This document shows, one piece after another, positions 26,817-35,529 of a stretch of 53,772 nt of DNA. The stretch's first letter is position 1, and the number at the start of each line of letters is the position of its first letter. The notes beneath the pieces are model-generated. The model saw only the letters and a program-made list of their open reading frames with translations, had not been told where the DNA came from and made no database searches. Source of the DNA: an uncultured Mycoplasma sp. (GTDB taxonomy: Bacteria; Bacillota_I; Bacilli_A; RF39; UBA660); NCBI GenBank assembly GCA_946500895.1, contig CAMMXG010000007.1, positions 1 to 53,772 of the forward strand, read 5' to 3'. The position numbers and the translations under genes were made by a program.

Positions 26817-28781
26817 TCAGTCACTTGAAAAGAGAAAATCGTTAATTCTTCTAGCAATTAAGCGATTTACTGGCGAACGATAGGTACTATTACTATCTAG
26901 ATTGCTCGTATTAGGACTTATGACAACAATTGAATACTTAGGACTATCAAATGGAGCATACATTAAAAAGGTATTACTTAAAACAAATGACTCTAATGTG
27001 CCATCATTATCACTATCAATATATGATTCACTAGTACCCGTTTTTCCCGCTGCATTAATATTTTGATTTACATACCAATATCCCGTACCACTTCGCATGA
27101 CACTGTTAAATCCAAGTTTAATTCTATCAAAATACTTTTCCTCTAAATTTACTTTGTTTAGTTCTTCTACTTCGTTTTCTAGAATTACTTCTTCATTATT
27201 TTTTATACTATTCATAATATTTAATTTTAGTCTAGAACCAGATGAGGCAATCGTATTAATATATTGTAATAATTCTACGGGCGTATATAAATCATATTGG
27301 CCAATGGCTAAATTCATCAGTAGATCTGGGGCTATGGTGCTACCTTTTAGGCCTGTACTTTCATCAGGCAAATCGATTTCTGTTTTAGCACCTAGACCAA
27401 ATTCGGCAAAAGTGTTTCTGTAAATATTAAAGTGTTCTTCGGTTGCGGTCGCTTTCATATTATATGTGTAATTATATCCCATGATACCTAAAGCAATAAT
27501 AAATTGATAGTAATTGGAACTTAGTGCTAGAGCTTCAACATCATTTAAAGTTCCAAGTCTTCGATAAGAACATTTAGCAGGCATATTTGCAAGTTTTACA
27601 CAACTATCAGTGATTTGTGTTCCTATATCAATGATTCCCTCTTTGTATCCGACACTCATCGATGCGCCTTTTACGGCACTTCCTACTGTATAAGCATTTT
27701 TAATCACATTGATACTTACATCTTGAAAAGAATAGTCCTTGCCATTTGTTATTAGTCTGATTCCGGCGATAGCTTTAATATTGCCTGTTAAAGGATCACT
27801 TACTAGAGCAAAACTTTCTTTGTAAAATTCAGTATTCGCTGTTTTTTTGGCTTTTAACATTTCTTCTTTAATAATACTTTCTACTTCTAATTGAATATTA
27901 ATATCAATATTTAAAACTAAATCATTTCCCCTTTTCGCTTCACTTACTAGTTCTAAAGTATTATTATTTCCTACTTTATATACTGCTTTTTCTCCTTTTA
28001 AATACTCTTCATAATATTCTTCTAAACCACTTATTCCCACTTTATCAGTTAGGCTATATCCTTCACTTAAAAGATACTCTTTTTCTTTTGGTAAAGAATT
28101 ACTAATGGAACCAAAAATGGTTTTTAAAGTATCATCATATAAATATACTCGCTTCCATTCCATTTCCCCAAATACTCCTGGTAAGTTTGCTTCTATTATA
28201 CTTGCATAAACTTTATCACTTACATCACTCATTAAACATTTATTATCATAACTATAACCATCATTCATTAAAAAATAAAAATATGAACTATATTTCTCTA
28301 AATCCGTCATTTTATTTAGCATTTCATCGGTAATTCTTTCTAATTTCATTTGTTCTAAATCAGCACTCGTTAATTTTCTTTCATTATACAATTCATATTC
28401 TTCACACGTTATTAATAAATCTACTTCATTACTATATTTTATCATGTAAAAATCTTTTAATTTAGATTCACTATATTCATATTCAAAATTGGTTAATTTA
28501 GCTAGGGCCTCAGCAATATTTAATTCTTCTTTTAGTGTGATATTAGAAGGTTTATGGTAAAAAACTGTATTTACACCAATATTGTCTACTAATACATTTC
28601 CGTTTATATCAAGAATTCTTCCTCTAGGTGCAGAAGAACCTGTTACATACACTTCGTTTATGTTCCTTGCTTGATTTAAATAATATTCTTTTTCTTTATA
28701 AGCCAAATTATAAACACGAATGATAAAAATAGAAAATATTAAAGAAAGTAATGTTATCATTAAGACTAATTTTTTTGGCAT
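26817..28781 (-). CDS. Class B penicillin-binding protein (transpeptidase)
   Basis: This monofunctional peptidoglycan transpeptidase of the PBP2/FtsI type has one N-terminal membrane helix (MPKKLVLMITLLSLIFSIFI) and the dimerisation-domain start PRGRILDINGNVL. The active-site motifs are SAVK (in AYTVGSAVKGASM), SSN (in ALSSNYYQ) and KTGTSE. About 655 residues is a normal length. The last part, SNTFLMYAPFDSPKYSIVVI, matches the PBP2/SpoVD group, but I cannot tell MrdA from a sporulation PBP. ATG 28781 is chosen because GGTGAAG is immediately upstream; the frame extends to 28793. Confidence 0.93.
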   Translation of the reverse strand: MPKKLVLMITLLSLIFSIFIIRVYNLAYKEKEYYLNQARNINEVYVTGSSAPRGRILDINGNVLVDNIGVNTVFYHKPSNITLKEELNIAEALAKLTNFEYEYSESKLKDFYMIKYSNEVDLLITCEEYELYNERKLTSADLEQMKLERITDEMLNKMTDLEKYSSYFYFLMNDGYSYDNKCLMSDVSDKVYASIIEANLPGVFGEMEWKRVYLYDDTLKTIFGSISNSLPKEKEYLLSEGYSLTDKVGISGLEEYYEEYLKGEKAVYKVGNNNTLELVSEAKRGNDLVLNIDINIQLEVESIIKEEMLKAKKTANTEFYKESFALVSDPLTGNIKAIAGIRLITNGKDYSFQDVSINVIKNAYTVGSAVKGASMSVGYKEGIIDIGTQITDSCVKLANMPAKCSYRRLGTLNDVEALALSSNYYQFIIALGIMGYNYTYNMKATATEEHFNIYRNTFAEFGLGAKTEIDLPDESTGLKGSTIAPDLLMNLAIGQYDLYTPVELLQYINTIASSGSRLKLNIMNSIKNNEEVILENEVEELNKVNLEEKYFDRIKLGFNSVMRSGTGYWYVNQNINAAGKTGTSESYIDSDNDGTLESFVLSNTFLMYAPFDSPKYSIVVISPNTSNLDSNSTYRSPVNRLIARRINDFLFSSD

Positions 28782-28844
28782 AGACTTCACCATTATTAGT
28801 ATTTAAAAAATCTTTTTTTTCATACAATATATTAGGTGATATTG

Positions 28845-29105
28845 ATGTATAATTTAATTAAAGCCTATATGGGAAGAATGACAATACAAGATGTTAATAA
28901 TTTTGCTATTAGTAAAAATATAAACTTAAGTCCTGAAGAGCTTCAATTTGTTTATGATTTTATTAGTAAGAATTGGGAACAAGTAGTTAAAAATCCAAAA
29001 TTGCTTAATTTAGATCGCTATAAAGATCGCTTTAGTCCGGAAAACTTTGAAAAAATTAAAAAACTCTTTTTAGAATATAGTTCTCGTTATTCTTCTTTTA
29101 TTTAA
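28845..29105 (+). CDS. DUF2624 family protein (YqfT-like)
   Basis: The 86-residue protein begins MYNLIKAYMGRMTIQDVNNF and contains LSPEELQFVYDFISKNWEQVVKNP then LLNLDRYKDRFSPENFEKIKKLF. The overall pattern (short N-terminal helix, a helical pair, then a further helix) fits DUF2624, whose Bacillus member yqfT lies beside the endonuclease IV gene. Here nfo is the next conserved gene, on the other strand. AGGTGAT lies before ATG 28845. Function is unknown. Confidence 0.6.
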   Translation: MYNLIKAYMGRMTIQDVNNFAISKNINLSPEELQFVYDFISKNWEQVVKNPKLLNLDRYKDRFSPENFEKIKKLFLEYSSRYSSFI

Positions 29106-29111
29106 TTTTTT

Positions 29112-29162
29112 TAAAAGCAAGAAGTAGTGTCGGAATTTGTCGAACTGTTTTTCTTGCTTTTT
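29112..29162 (+). terminator. Terminator of the DUF2624 gene
   Basis: AAAAGCAAGAA pairs with TTCTTGCTTTT around a 28-nt loop, followed by a T-run. It overlaps the -35 box of the next plus-strand promoter. Confidence 0.7.
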
Positions 29163-29182
29163 TTGATATAGTAGTTCATAAT
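29154..29182 (+). promoter_or_regulatory. Promoter of the candidate type I toxin transcript
   Basis: TTGCTT (29154-29159) lies 17 bp from CATAAT (29177-29182). The predicted start of transcription is near 29189, giving a 5' leader of about 95 nt. Confidence 0.5.
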
Positions 29183-29283
29183 AAATAACTGTTATTCACT
29201 TTGGTGGTAGCGCCTGCTTCATTTTGTAAGTAGTTTAAACTACTTGAGTATTCAGGGGGTTTAACCGAAAGCAGGTGATGTAA

Positions 29284-29367
29284 ATGAACGAAGAAATTAA
29301 GTATTTGTTTATTATAATAATTATGCTTATCTCTGTAATTAGAGATGAACATAAAAAAAGTCGCTAG
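29284..29367 (+). CDS. Candidate type I toxin peptide (27 residues)
   Basis: ATG 29284 opens a 27-residue frame, MNEEIKYLFIIIIMLISVIR then DEHKKSR. It has a short acidic head, one hydrophobic helix and a charged tail, the layout of type I membrane toxins. The leader (about 29189-29283) is structured: CGCCTGCTT (29211-29219) can pair with AAGCAGGTG (29269-29277), hiding the AGGTG ribosome binding site, and an 18-bp palindrome lies between them. A promoter-like pair on the opposite strand would make an RNA covering the whole peptide gene. I cannot name the family. Hydrophobicity, hidden start site and antisense promoter together make the case. Confidence 0.5.
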   Translation: MNEEIKYLFIIIIMLISVIRDEHKKSR

Positions 29368-29376
29368 CCCAAAGGC

Positions 29377-29418
29377 ATAGCGTTTACCCACAAGTAGGCG
29401 CTATCCACTTAGTGGATA
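29377..29418. other. Two hairpins at the 3' side of the peptide gene
   Basis: ATAGCG (29377-29382) can pair with CGCTAT (29399-29404). TATCCAC (29402-29408) can pair with GTGGATA (29412-29418). They share bases and may be alternative folds at the 3' end of the toxin RNA and the 5' end of the antisense RNA. Confidence 0.45.
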
Positions 29419-29432
29419 ACACTTACATATTT

Positions 29433-29461
29433 AATATAACATAATTTACTTAAATTAACAA
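29433..29461 (-). promoter_or_regulatory. Promoter for a putative antisense RNA
   Basis: On the minus strand TTGTTA (29456-29461) lies 17 bp from TATATT (29433-29438). Transcription would start near 29425 and run antisense through the 27-residue peptide gene. No protein need is apparent for this transcript. Confidence 0.45.
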
Positions 29462-29517
29462 GTATAACTTAAATATAAAATTATCTAAAAAAAAATTAAT
29501 TATACCTTTTTATATAT

Positions 29518-30432
29518 TTAATGTTCTTTACGATAAAATTGTCTTATATCATTCATCATATTGGAATTAAAATTACCATTTCTAATCATTTCTATTTCAA
29601 ATTTATAGGGAGGATATATTCTTGCTTTATCATCGTCTGTTTCTCCTATATATGGAGTTTCAAGAATTTTAGGAATATTGCTTAATTTAGGATTATTAAT
29701 GATATTTAATATTGTATCAAATCCAAGGGTTCCATAGCCAATATTCGCATGTCTATCTTTGTGAGCACCTAATTCATTTTTACTGTCATTTACGTGAATA
29801 CATTTAATATAATTGATGCCTATTTGTTCATCGAACTTTTTTAAGAATTCATCAAACTCTGTCATATTATATCCAGCATCATTTAAGTGACATGTATCAA
29901 TACATACACCAATAAATTCTTTTTTATTTATGTGATCAATTAAATATTTTATTTCTTCCAAAGTGCACCCTATCTCTGTTCCCTTGCCTGCCATCGTTTC
30001 TAAGAGAATCATAACAGAATGATCTTGTTTTAGAATTTCATTTAAAGCAAATACGATGTTGTCTAAAGCTATATTTCTTTCTATTCCAACACTAGATCCG
30101 GGGTGTAAGACAATATATTTAATCCCCATACTTTCACATCTTCTAATTTCTTCCGTTAAAAAACTAATACTAAAATTATATTTTCTTTCGTCTAAATTAT
30201 TGGCTAAATTAACAATGTAAGGAGCATGACATATTACTGTGTTAATATCGATATTGTTTTCTTTCATTAAATTCCAAGCTTCCTCTGTACTTTTCATATC
30301 TATTGGCTTTCTTAAAGTATTTTGAGGGGCTCCGGTATAAAACATAAAAGTGTTTGCTCCATAACTTAAAGCTTCTTTTACACTTCCAAGTAAACCCTCT
30401 CGTCCAAAAGATACATGTGAACCTATAATCAT
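29518..30432 (-). CDS. nfo: Endonuclease IV (AP endonuclease)
   Basis: Nfo cuts DNA at abasic sites in base excision repair. The 304-residue TIM-barrel protein has the family's metal-binding segments: IGSHVSF, ICHAPYIVNLAN, YIVLHPGSSVG, LLETMAGKGTEIG, IDTCHLNDAGY, IHVNDSKNELGAHKDRHANIGYG and ILETP. All zinc ligands of the family appear present. The ribosome binding site AGGTGG lies before ATG 30432. It is a single gene near the DUF2624 gene. Confidence 0.97.
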   Translation of the reverse strand: MIIGSHVSFGREGLLGSVKEALSYGANTFMFYTGAPQNTLRKPIDMKSTEEAWNLMKENNIDINTVICHAPYIVNLANNLDERKYNFSISFLTEEIRRCESMGIKYIVLHPGSSVGIERNIALDNIVFALNEILKQDHSVMILLETMAGKGTEIGCTLEEIKYLIDHINKKEFIGVCIDTCHLNDAGYNMTEFDEFLKKFDEQIGINYIKCIHVNDSKNELGAHKDRHANIGYGTLGFDTILNIINNPKLSNIPKILETPYIGETDDDKARIYPPYKFEIEMIRNGNFNSNMMNDIRQFYRKEH

Positions 30433-30468
30433 TTTTTACCACCTACTAACATTATAAAATAAACAATT

Positions 30469-30495
30469 AAAAAAATCTAGCTTTTAGGCTAGATT
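30469..30495 (-). terminator. Terminator of the pilin-like gene
   Basis: AATCTAGC pairs with GCTAGATT and is followed on the minus strand by a T-run. Confidence 0.75.
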
Positions 30496-30916
30496 AATTT
30501 GCACTACATGTTGTTGAAGCACTGTCGGCTGATGCTTCTACATCATCACTTGTTACATCAGGTGATACACCATTAATCATGTATTGACCATTTGATAACC
30601 AAATTTTATATGAATAATTTCCATCTTCGCCAACCTCAATAGAAATACTTCCGGTATAGTTTTCATCATCTTTTTCAATTAAACCAGAATTAATTAATTC
30701 ATCATATGAATAGCAAGCTGAGTTTCCTGAATTATCTTGAATATATAATGTTTGGGCAGCTTTGACTAAAGTATTTGCTTCCATGGCAAGTACTTGTTTT
30801 CTAGCACTGTCTGCCATCGGAACTACAGCATTGGTTGCAATTAAAACAATTACAGATAATATAACAATTACACTTAATAATTCGACTAAAGTAAAACCTT
30901 TTTTATTTAAACACAT
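30494..30916 (-). CDS. Type IV pilin-like (pseudopilin) protein
   Basis: The 140-residue protein has a class III prepilin signal: short basic leader MCLNKKG, cleavage expected before FTLVELLSVIVIL, with Glu at mature position 5. One hydrophobic helix follows. The outer domain has two Cys (ACYSYDE and TTCSAN), which could form a disulfide, and an acidic/Ser-rich tail. It resembles ComGC or minor pilins, but no prepilin peptidase, ATPase or other com genes are nearby. It sits alone between nfo and the glycosyltransferase gene. Confidence 0.85.
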   Translation of the reverse strand: MCLNKKGFTLVELLSVIVILSVIVLIATNAVVPMADSARKQVLAMEANTLVKAAQTLYIQDNSGNSACYSYDELINSGLIEKDDENYTGSISIEVGEDGNYSYKIWLSNGQYMINGVSPDVTSDDVEASADSASTTCSAN

Positions 30917-31009
30917 TTATCGTCACCTTCTAAAATAATTATATCAAAAATCTAGGTTTAGTCAACTCTTAAATATGCAATTTCGAAGTTTTCTGAAAAA
31001 AATGTCGAA

Positions 31010-32224
31010 TTAATTTAAAATATTTTCAATGTTTACATTTCTGGTATGACGTACTTGTTCCCATCTTTTTGTTTTCTTAAATAAACATATGATATTAATC
31101 GGTATCCAGGTCAATATAAAGAATGAGAACCCTAATATTCCTTTATAATGATCTTTTATTTTTTTATGTAGTAATTTCACTACGAAAATATTTAAAATAA
31201 TACTTCCTATGTAAAATAAAGCAAAAAAGTAAAGACTAGAAAAATCAATTACAATCATATCCATTGTTAAACCTTTAATAAATTTAAATATAACCATTAA
31301 TAAGGGCAAAGCAAAGGATATTACTTGAACTAATGGCGATAAATAATATAATAGGCAATCAAAGGAAAGGAAAGATCCTTTTTTCCAAAAGTTTTTTGTT
31401 AAACTGGTTCCCAATCTTTTTAGGCATTCAAAACAACCACTACTCCATCTTTTTCTTTGATCCCAGGAAACTTTAAATTCAGTTGGATGTTCATCATAAG
31501 TTATTGCATCTTTAGCAAAAGCAATTTTAATATTATTTAGAGCACATATGCCGGTAAATTCACTGTCTTCTGTCAGTGTTTTAACAGGAAAGCCATATTC
31601 GTCTATTACCCTTTTTTTAATGCAAAAACCTGTACCATTAATCGCCGAAGATCTTTTTAGAACCATTCTTGAGTTGTTGTAAAAAACATTTTGCAAATAA
31701 TAAAACATTGTATAACTTCCGGTTAAATAATTATCACTTGGATTTTTGGCATCACGAAAACCTTGAGCGACTAAATATCCTTCATTTAGAGTATCATTCA
31801 TCGCTTTTAGGAAGTTTTGGTGAACAATATTATCAGCATCAAAAATCACATAAGCATCATAATCACTATTTTGTAAATAAGCAAAAGTATATTTTAATAC
31901 TTCCCCTTTACTTTTAACTGGCTTATCTATCTCAATTATTTTAGCACCTTTTTTTAAGGCTACTTCTTTTGTGTTATCCGTGCAATTATTGGGAATGGCA
32001 TAACAATCAAATAAATGCTTAGGATAGTCAAGTTTATTTATGCTTTCAATTAAACTTGCAATTACTTCTTCTTCATTTCGACAAGGAATTAAAATGGCAA
32101 ATTTATGTTCTTTATTACTGATTAATTTTTTCTTTCTTTTTTTAAAAGTAAATAAGCCCGTTATAACAAAATACATGCTAAATAGAAAACACAAAACCAT
32201 TACTACATTGTATACTATATTCAT
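31010..32224 (-). CDS. Family 2 glycosyltransferase, membrane-bound
   Basis: This 404-residue GT2 enzyme is of the processive poly-sugar synthase layout. One N-terminal membrane helix is followed by a cytoplasmic catalytic domain with ILIPCRNEEEVI, FDADN (DxD), LTEDSEF (catalytic Asp) and WDQRKRWSSG (QxxRW). At least three C-terminal membrane helices follow. Sugar and product cannot be told. Start ATG 32224 is 2 bp from the gntR stop, so it is probably the last gene of the ABC-GntR operon. No dedicated exporter or deacetylase is nearby. Confidence 0.88.
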   Translation of the reverse strand: MNIVYNVVMVLCFLFSMYFVITGLFTFKKRKKKLISNKEHKFAILIPCRNEEEVIASLIESINKLDYPKHLFDCYAIPNNCTDNTKEVALKKGAKIIEIDKPVKSKGEVLKYTFAYLQNSDYDAYVIFDADNIVHQNFLKAMNDTLNEGYLVAQGFRDAKNPSDNYLTGSYTMFYYLQNVFYNNSRMVLKRSSAINGTGFCIKKRVIDEYGFPVKTLTEDSEFTGICALNNIKIAFAKDAITYDEHPTEFKVSWDQRKRWSSGCFECLKRLGTSLTKNFWKKGSFLSFDCLLYYLSPLVQVISFALPLLMVIFKFIKGLTMDMIVIDFSSLYFFALFYIGSIILNIFVVKLLHKKIKDHYKGILGFSFFILTWIPINIICLFKKTKRWEQVRHTRNVNIENILN

Positions 32225-32225
32225 T

Positions 32226-32580
32226 TTACTTCATCCTTTTTATTATTTCTTCCTTTTTGATTCCATAGGTTTCTAATTCTTTCGTAATCTCATTTATTTT
32301 ATTTATTAATTCTTCAATTTTTAATTCTTTCGCTTTCGAAGTGTTATCACTGATGAAAGTTCCTTTGGTAGATTTAGAAATGATGAGTCCATTTTCTTCT
32401 AGAATATCGTAAGCCTTTTTTACAGTATTCGGGTTAATTCCTAAATCATAGGCAAGAGAGCGAACACTAGGAATTTGACTTCCTGGAGTTAATGCTCCTA
32501 GTGTTATTAATTTTTCTACTTCTCTTACTATTTGTTCATAGATGGGCTCTCTTTTCGTATAATCAATATTAATATTCATT
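32226..32580 (-). CDS. GntR-family regulator, YtrA type
   Basis: This short GntR regulator of 118 residues has a winged helix-turn-helix with the pattern PIYEQIVREVEKLITLGALTPG, SQIPSVRSLAYDLGINPNTVKKAYDILEENGLI. Only a short helical tail for dimerisation follows, which defines the YtrA subfamily that controls ABC transporter operons. ATG 32580 overlaps the permease stop by 12 bp; the frame extends further upstream but without a ribosome binding site. It probably binds the inverted repeat at 35442-35462 upstream of its own operon. Confidence 0.9.
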
Positions 32581-34548
32581 ACCAGCCACTCCATCTGCTT
32601 GCATTTCCCTAAACTCATTAAGTAAAGACTCATATTCTTGGTTATCTTTTAAATTTTCTTTGTAGCTGTCAAATTCTTCTTTAAAGGCTGTAATATCACT
32701 AATGGTAATTGTATATTCTTTCATTAAATCATATACACGAATATAGGCCATATCTTTATTTACATCTATTTTATTATCATTTTGTAAATAGTAGATAAAT
32801 TTATCAATGTTACTTCTTATTACATAATTAAATACATAATAATCTTCATCTGTAAATAAATCACTTTCGTAAGCATATAAATCATAATATGATTCATAAT
32901 TTGTTTTTTCTTGATATTTAATGAATAATTCATTTTGATAAGTTATTATTTTATTAAATAATTCTTCGCTTAATTTAACAGGTATCATAATACTCTCATA
33001 ATGATGGTTATGATAACTATATAAGAATAATGTATCGGTATTGGATAAACTATCAATGTTAAATTCATCTATTTTATCAATATTGTCTTTTATTAAATTT
33101 GTGATTTCTTTGGTAATTGGAATCGTTGTATTATTATATTCGATATAATTGATGCGGTTAAAGTTGAAGTTTTCAATTTTTTCTTTATTCCAAATGTTTA
33201 ATTCATCTTGAAGTAAACTATTTAATGTTTCATCAATATCTGCAGTTACTTCATATTGAGTATTTCCAGATGTGAATATAAAGTTATAAACATAACCTAC
33301 TCCTGTGGTATTTTCTTCTAATAAGGATTTGATAACACTATTAATTAAATCTTTATCCGTTATTTTCATGCCCTCATAATTAATAGAATCAACCTTTTTA
33401 ATTGCTTTTTGAGGATTATCAAAAACTTCAAAGTTTAAAGCATATACTCCTGTAAATAGGCAGAATAATAAAACACTTATTACTAATGATTTAAATGGTT
33501 TATATATTTCTCTTCGAGTAATTAAGTCATAGACAATAGAATAAATAATGATACCCACGATTGATATTAGCCAACCAATAGCACCTGTTGATTCAATAAT
33601 TGCATACGTTACTAAACAAACCGGGAAAAGCGTAATTCCTTTTACAAGATAATGAACAAAGGAATTTTTGAAACTTGTTTCATTATTTTCCATTTTTCTT
33701 CTTTTGAAAGCAAAGTAACCAATTACAGAGTATATAACACTTAGAACAACCATTTTAATTAAACTCATGGAATTATAAAAGGTATCATTCTCATTAGCTG
33801 CTTCATTTAACATAGCTAGTGGGGCAGTAAAATTGTAAGTCATTAGTTTTCCATAATATAAATTGTACTCATTATCAAGTAAATGTTCTTCACAATTAGA
33901 ATTGTTATAACAATAATAATTCGTTGGTTTGCAATCTTCGTTATCACATACAATATAATTATTTCCGAAATAATAGTCTTGGGTTAAATAATTTATACCA
34001 TTTAAGTAAGGCACGATTAGAAGAATTATTAAAGCGACAACGATACTGGTAATCAAGTTTCCCGATAAAATAATTGCCAAATTGGTAACAGTAAACATGA
34101 AAACATAAGAAATAAACCAGAATAAAAAGTAGTCTATTAATAAAGCAAAAGGAATGGTTAAACTTTCAAATACTAAACCAAATAAACCAAATATTAAGGT
34201 GTTTATCATCATGAAAATGAGAAGAACTAAAATACCACCTAGCGTATTGGTTATAAAAATGCTTCTTCTACTAATTGGTTTTGACATAATGAAATCGACA
34301 CTTTTCTTCTTTAAAATAAAACCAAATAAAGTTACTGATAAAGATAAGGGAATAAATATCATTCCCGCATAAGTTAGCAAACTTAACTCATTAAAAGTTA
34401 ATAAATTAGTATTACTTGTAGTAAGTAATATAATTAAGAAAATAATATTAATTATTGGGATTACACCAAGTAGAAAAGCAAGTAATCCCTTAGATTTTCT
34501 AATATTTTCTTTAAAGAAATTAAAATTAAATAACGCTTTCAAATTCAT
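32569..34548 (-). CDS. ABC transporter permease
   Basis: This 659-residue multi-spanning membrane protein has about six N-terminal helices, including IMSKPISRRSIFITNTLGGIL, typical of ABC-2 type permeases. A Cys-containing outer loop (DNEDCKPTNYYCYNNSNCEEH) and three or more further helices follow. The C-terminal 280 residues form a soluble, extracytoplasmic-looking domain without a known motif. It pairs with the ATPase gene upstream (overlap 23 bp). The substrate is unknown; YtrA-type systems often respond to cell-envelope stress. Confidence 0.85.
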   Translation of the reverse strand: MNLKALFNFNFFKENIRKSKGLLAFLLGVIPIINIIFLIILLTTSNTNLLTFNELSLLTYAGMIFIPLSLSVTLFGFILKKKSVDFIMSKPISRRSIFITNTLGGILVLLIFMMINTLIFGLFGLVFESLTIPFALLIDYFLFWFISYVFMFTVTNLAIILSGNLITSIVVALIILLIVPYLNGINYLTQDYYFGNNYIVCDNEDCKPTNYYCYNNSNCEEHLLDNEYNLYYGKLMTYNFTAPLAMLNEAANENDTFYNSMSLIKMVVLSVIYSVIGYFAFKRRKMENNETSFKNSFVHYLVKGITLFPVCLVTYAIIESTGAIGWLISIVGIIIYSIVYDLITRREIYKPFKSLVISVLLFCLFTGVYALNFEVFDNPQKAIKKVDSINYEGMKITDKDLINSVIKSLLEENTTGVGYVYNFIFTSGNTQYEVTADIDETLNSLLQDELNIWNKEKIENFNFNRINYIEYNNTTIPITKEITNLIKDNIDKIDEFNIDSLSNTDTLFLYSYHNHHYESIMIPVKLSEELFNKIITYQNELFIKYQEKTNYESYYDLYAYESDLFTDEDYYVFNYVIRSNIDKFIYYLQNDNKIDVNKDMAYIRVYDLMKEYTITISDITAFKEEFDSYKENLKDNQEYESLLNEFREMQADGVAGNEY

Positions 34549-35425
34549 AACCTAACGCCTCCATTTGATAAATAAATACTTCTTCTAAAGTAAGAGGTAA
34601 ATAATCTAATATAATTGGATTTAAACTCTCTAAATACTTTCTACTATCTTTCCCCTCTTCATCTATAATTAAAGTTGCTACACTGCCAATTTTTTTATAA
34701 GATAGAATCTTTAATTTCTTAAATGTTTTTTTATCAAAATCTTCCTTTAAGGATATTTGAACTTTAAACATATTTGTTTTTAAAGTATCAATATCACTTT
34801 CAAATAAAATATTGCCTTTATATAATAATCCTAAATTATCACATATATCTTCTAATTCTCTTAAATTATGAGAAGTCATAATAATAGTTGTATCTTTTTT
34901 GCTCATAGCATCTGATAGTAGTTTCTTAAAGTATTTTCTGACCACTGGGTCTAGACCATCAAATGTTTCATCTAAAAAGATATATTTAGCATTAGTTGCT
35001 AGAGCACAAATAAGTGCACATTGTCTTTTCATTCCTTTAGAAAAACTACTTATTTTAGCATTGGGATTTAACTTTAAAGTATTTGCTGTATTAATTACAT
35101 AATTCATATCAAAATCATGATACATTGCTTTATAAAACTCAGCCATATCCATTAAAGTATAACTAGGATAAAAATATAGGTCATCTGGTACAAAGACCAC
35201 CTTTTGCTTTAAAGCCTCATTGTCATATGCTTCTTCATTATCTATAAGAATGTTGCCACTATCAGGAATGTAAATACTATTAATTAGTCTTAATAGTGTT
35301 GATTTACCTGCCCCATTAGCACCAACCAAACCATAGATAGCATTGTCTTTGATTTTACAATTCAAGTTTTCTAAGACATAATTCTTGCCATCAAAACTTT
35401 TTGATAGATTTTTAATTTCAATCAT
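34526..35425 (-). CDS. ABC transporter ATP-binding protein
   Basis: The 299-residue ATPase has Walker A GANGAGKST (about residue 38), the Q-loop area VVFVPDDLYF, the signature FSKGMKRQ (a variant of LSGGQ), Walker B KYIFLDETFDGLD and the switch His in MTSHNLRELED. It is the first gene of the operon ATPase-permease-GntR-glycosyltransferase. The layout fits YtrB-like ABC-2 systems. The promoter and a GntR operator are visible just upstream. Confidence 0.93.
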   Translation of the reverse strand: MIEIKNLSKSFDGKNYVLENLNCKIKDNAIYGLVGANGAGKSTLLRLINSIYIPDSGNILIDNEEAYDNEALKQKVVFVPDDLYFYPSYTLMDMAEFYKAMYHDFDMNYVINTANTLKLNPNAKISSFSKGMKRQCALICALATNAKYIFLDETFDGLDPVVRKYFKKLLSDAMSKKDTTIIMTSHNLRELEDICDNLGLLYKGNILFESDIDTLKTNMFKVQISLKEDFDKKTFKKLKILSYKKIGSVATLIIDEEGKDSRKYLESLNPIILDYLPLTLEEVFIYQMEALGYEFESVI

Positions 35426-35441
35426 AATCTCTCTCCTTAAT

Positions 35442-35462
35442 TGTATTATATGTACTAATACA
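35442..35462. promoter_or_regulatory. GntR (YtrA-type) operator
   Basis: TGTATTA (35442-35448) and TAATACA (35456-35462) form a perfect 7-bp inverted repeat with a 7-bp spacer. It lies between the -10 box and the ATPase gene, an ideal place for autorepression by the GntR encoded in the operon. Confidence 0.7.
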
Positions 35463-35467
35463 GTTAT

Positions 35468-35496
35468 AATATAACATGAAATATAAAACTTTGCAA
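35468..35496 (-). promoter_or_regulatory. Promoter of the ABC-GntR operon
   Basis: TTGCAA (35491-35496) and TATATT (35468-35473) are 17 bp apart on the minus strand, immediately upstream of the operator. Confidence 0.65.
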
Positions 35497-35497
35497 T

Positions 35498-35529
35498 AAA
35501 AAAATGTAAAGTTTTTATTCTTTACATTT
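35498..35529 (-). terminator. Terminator of the surface-protein operon
   Basis: AAATGTAAAG pairs with CTTTACATTT (perfect 10-bp stem), followed on the minus strand by a T-run. Confidence 0.8.

Noticed and set aside
29176-29391. Minus-strand 71-codon frame across the toxin region
   Set aside because: Composition is unlike a protein, it has no ribosome binding site, and it lies antisense to the structured leader. An antisense RNA is the simpler reading.
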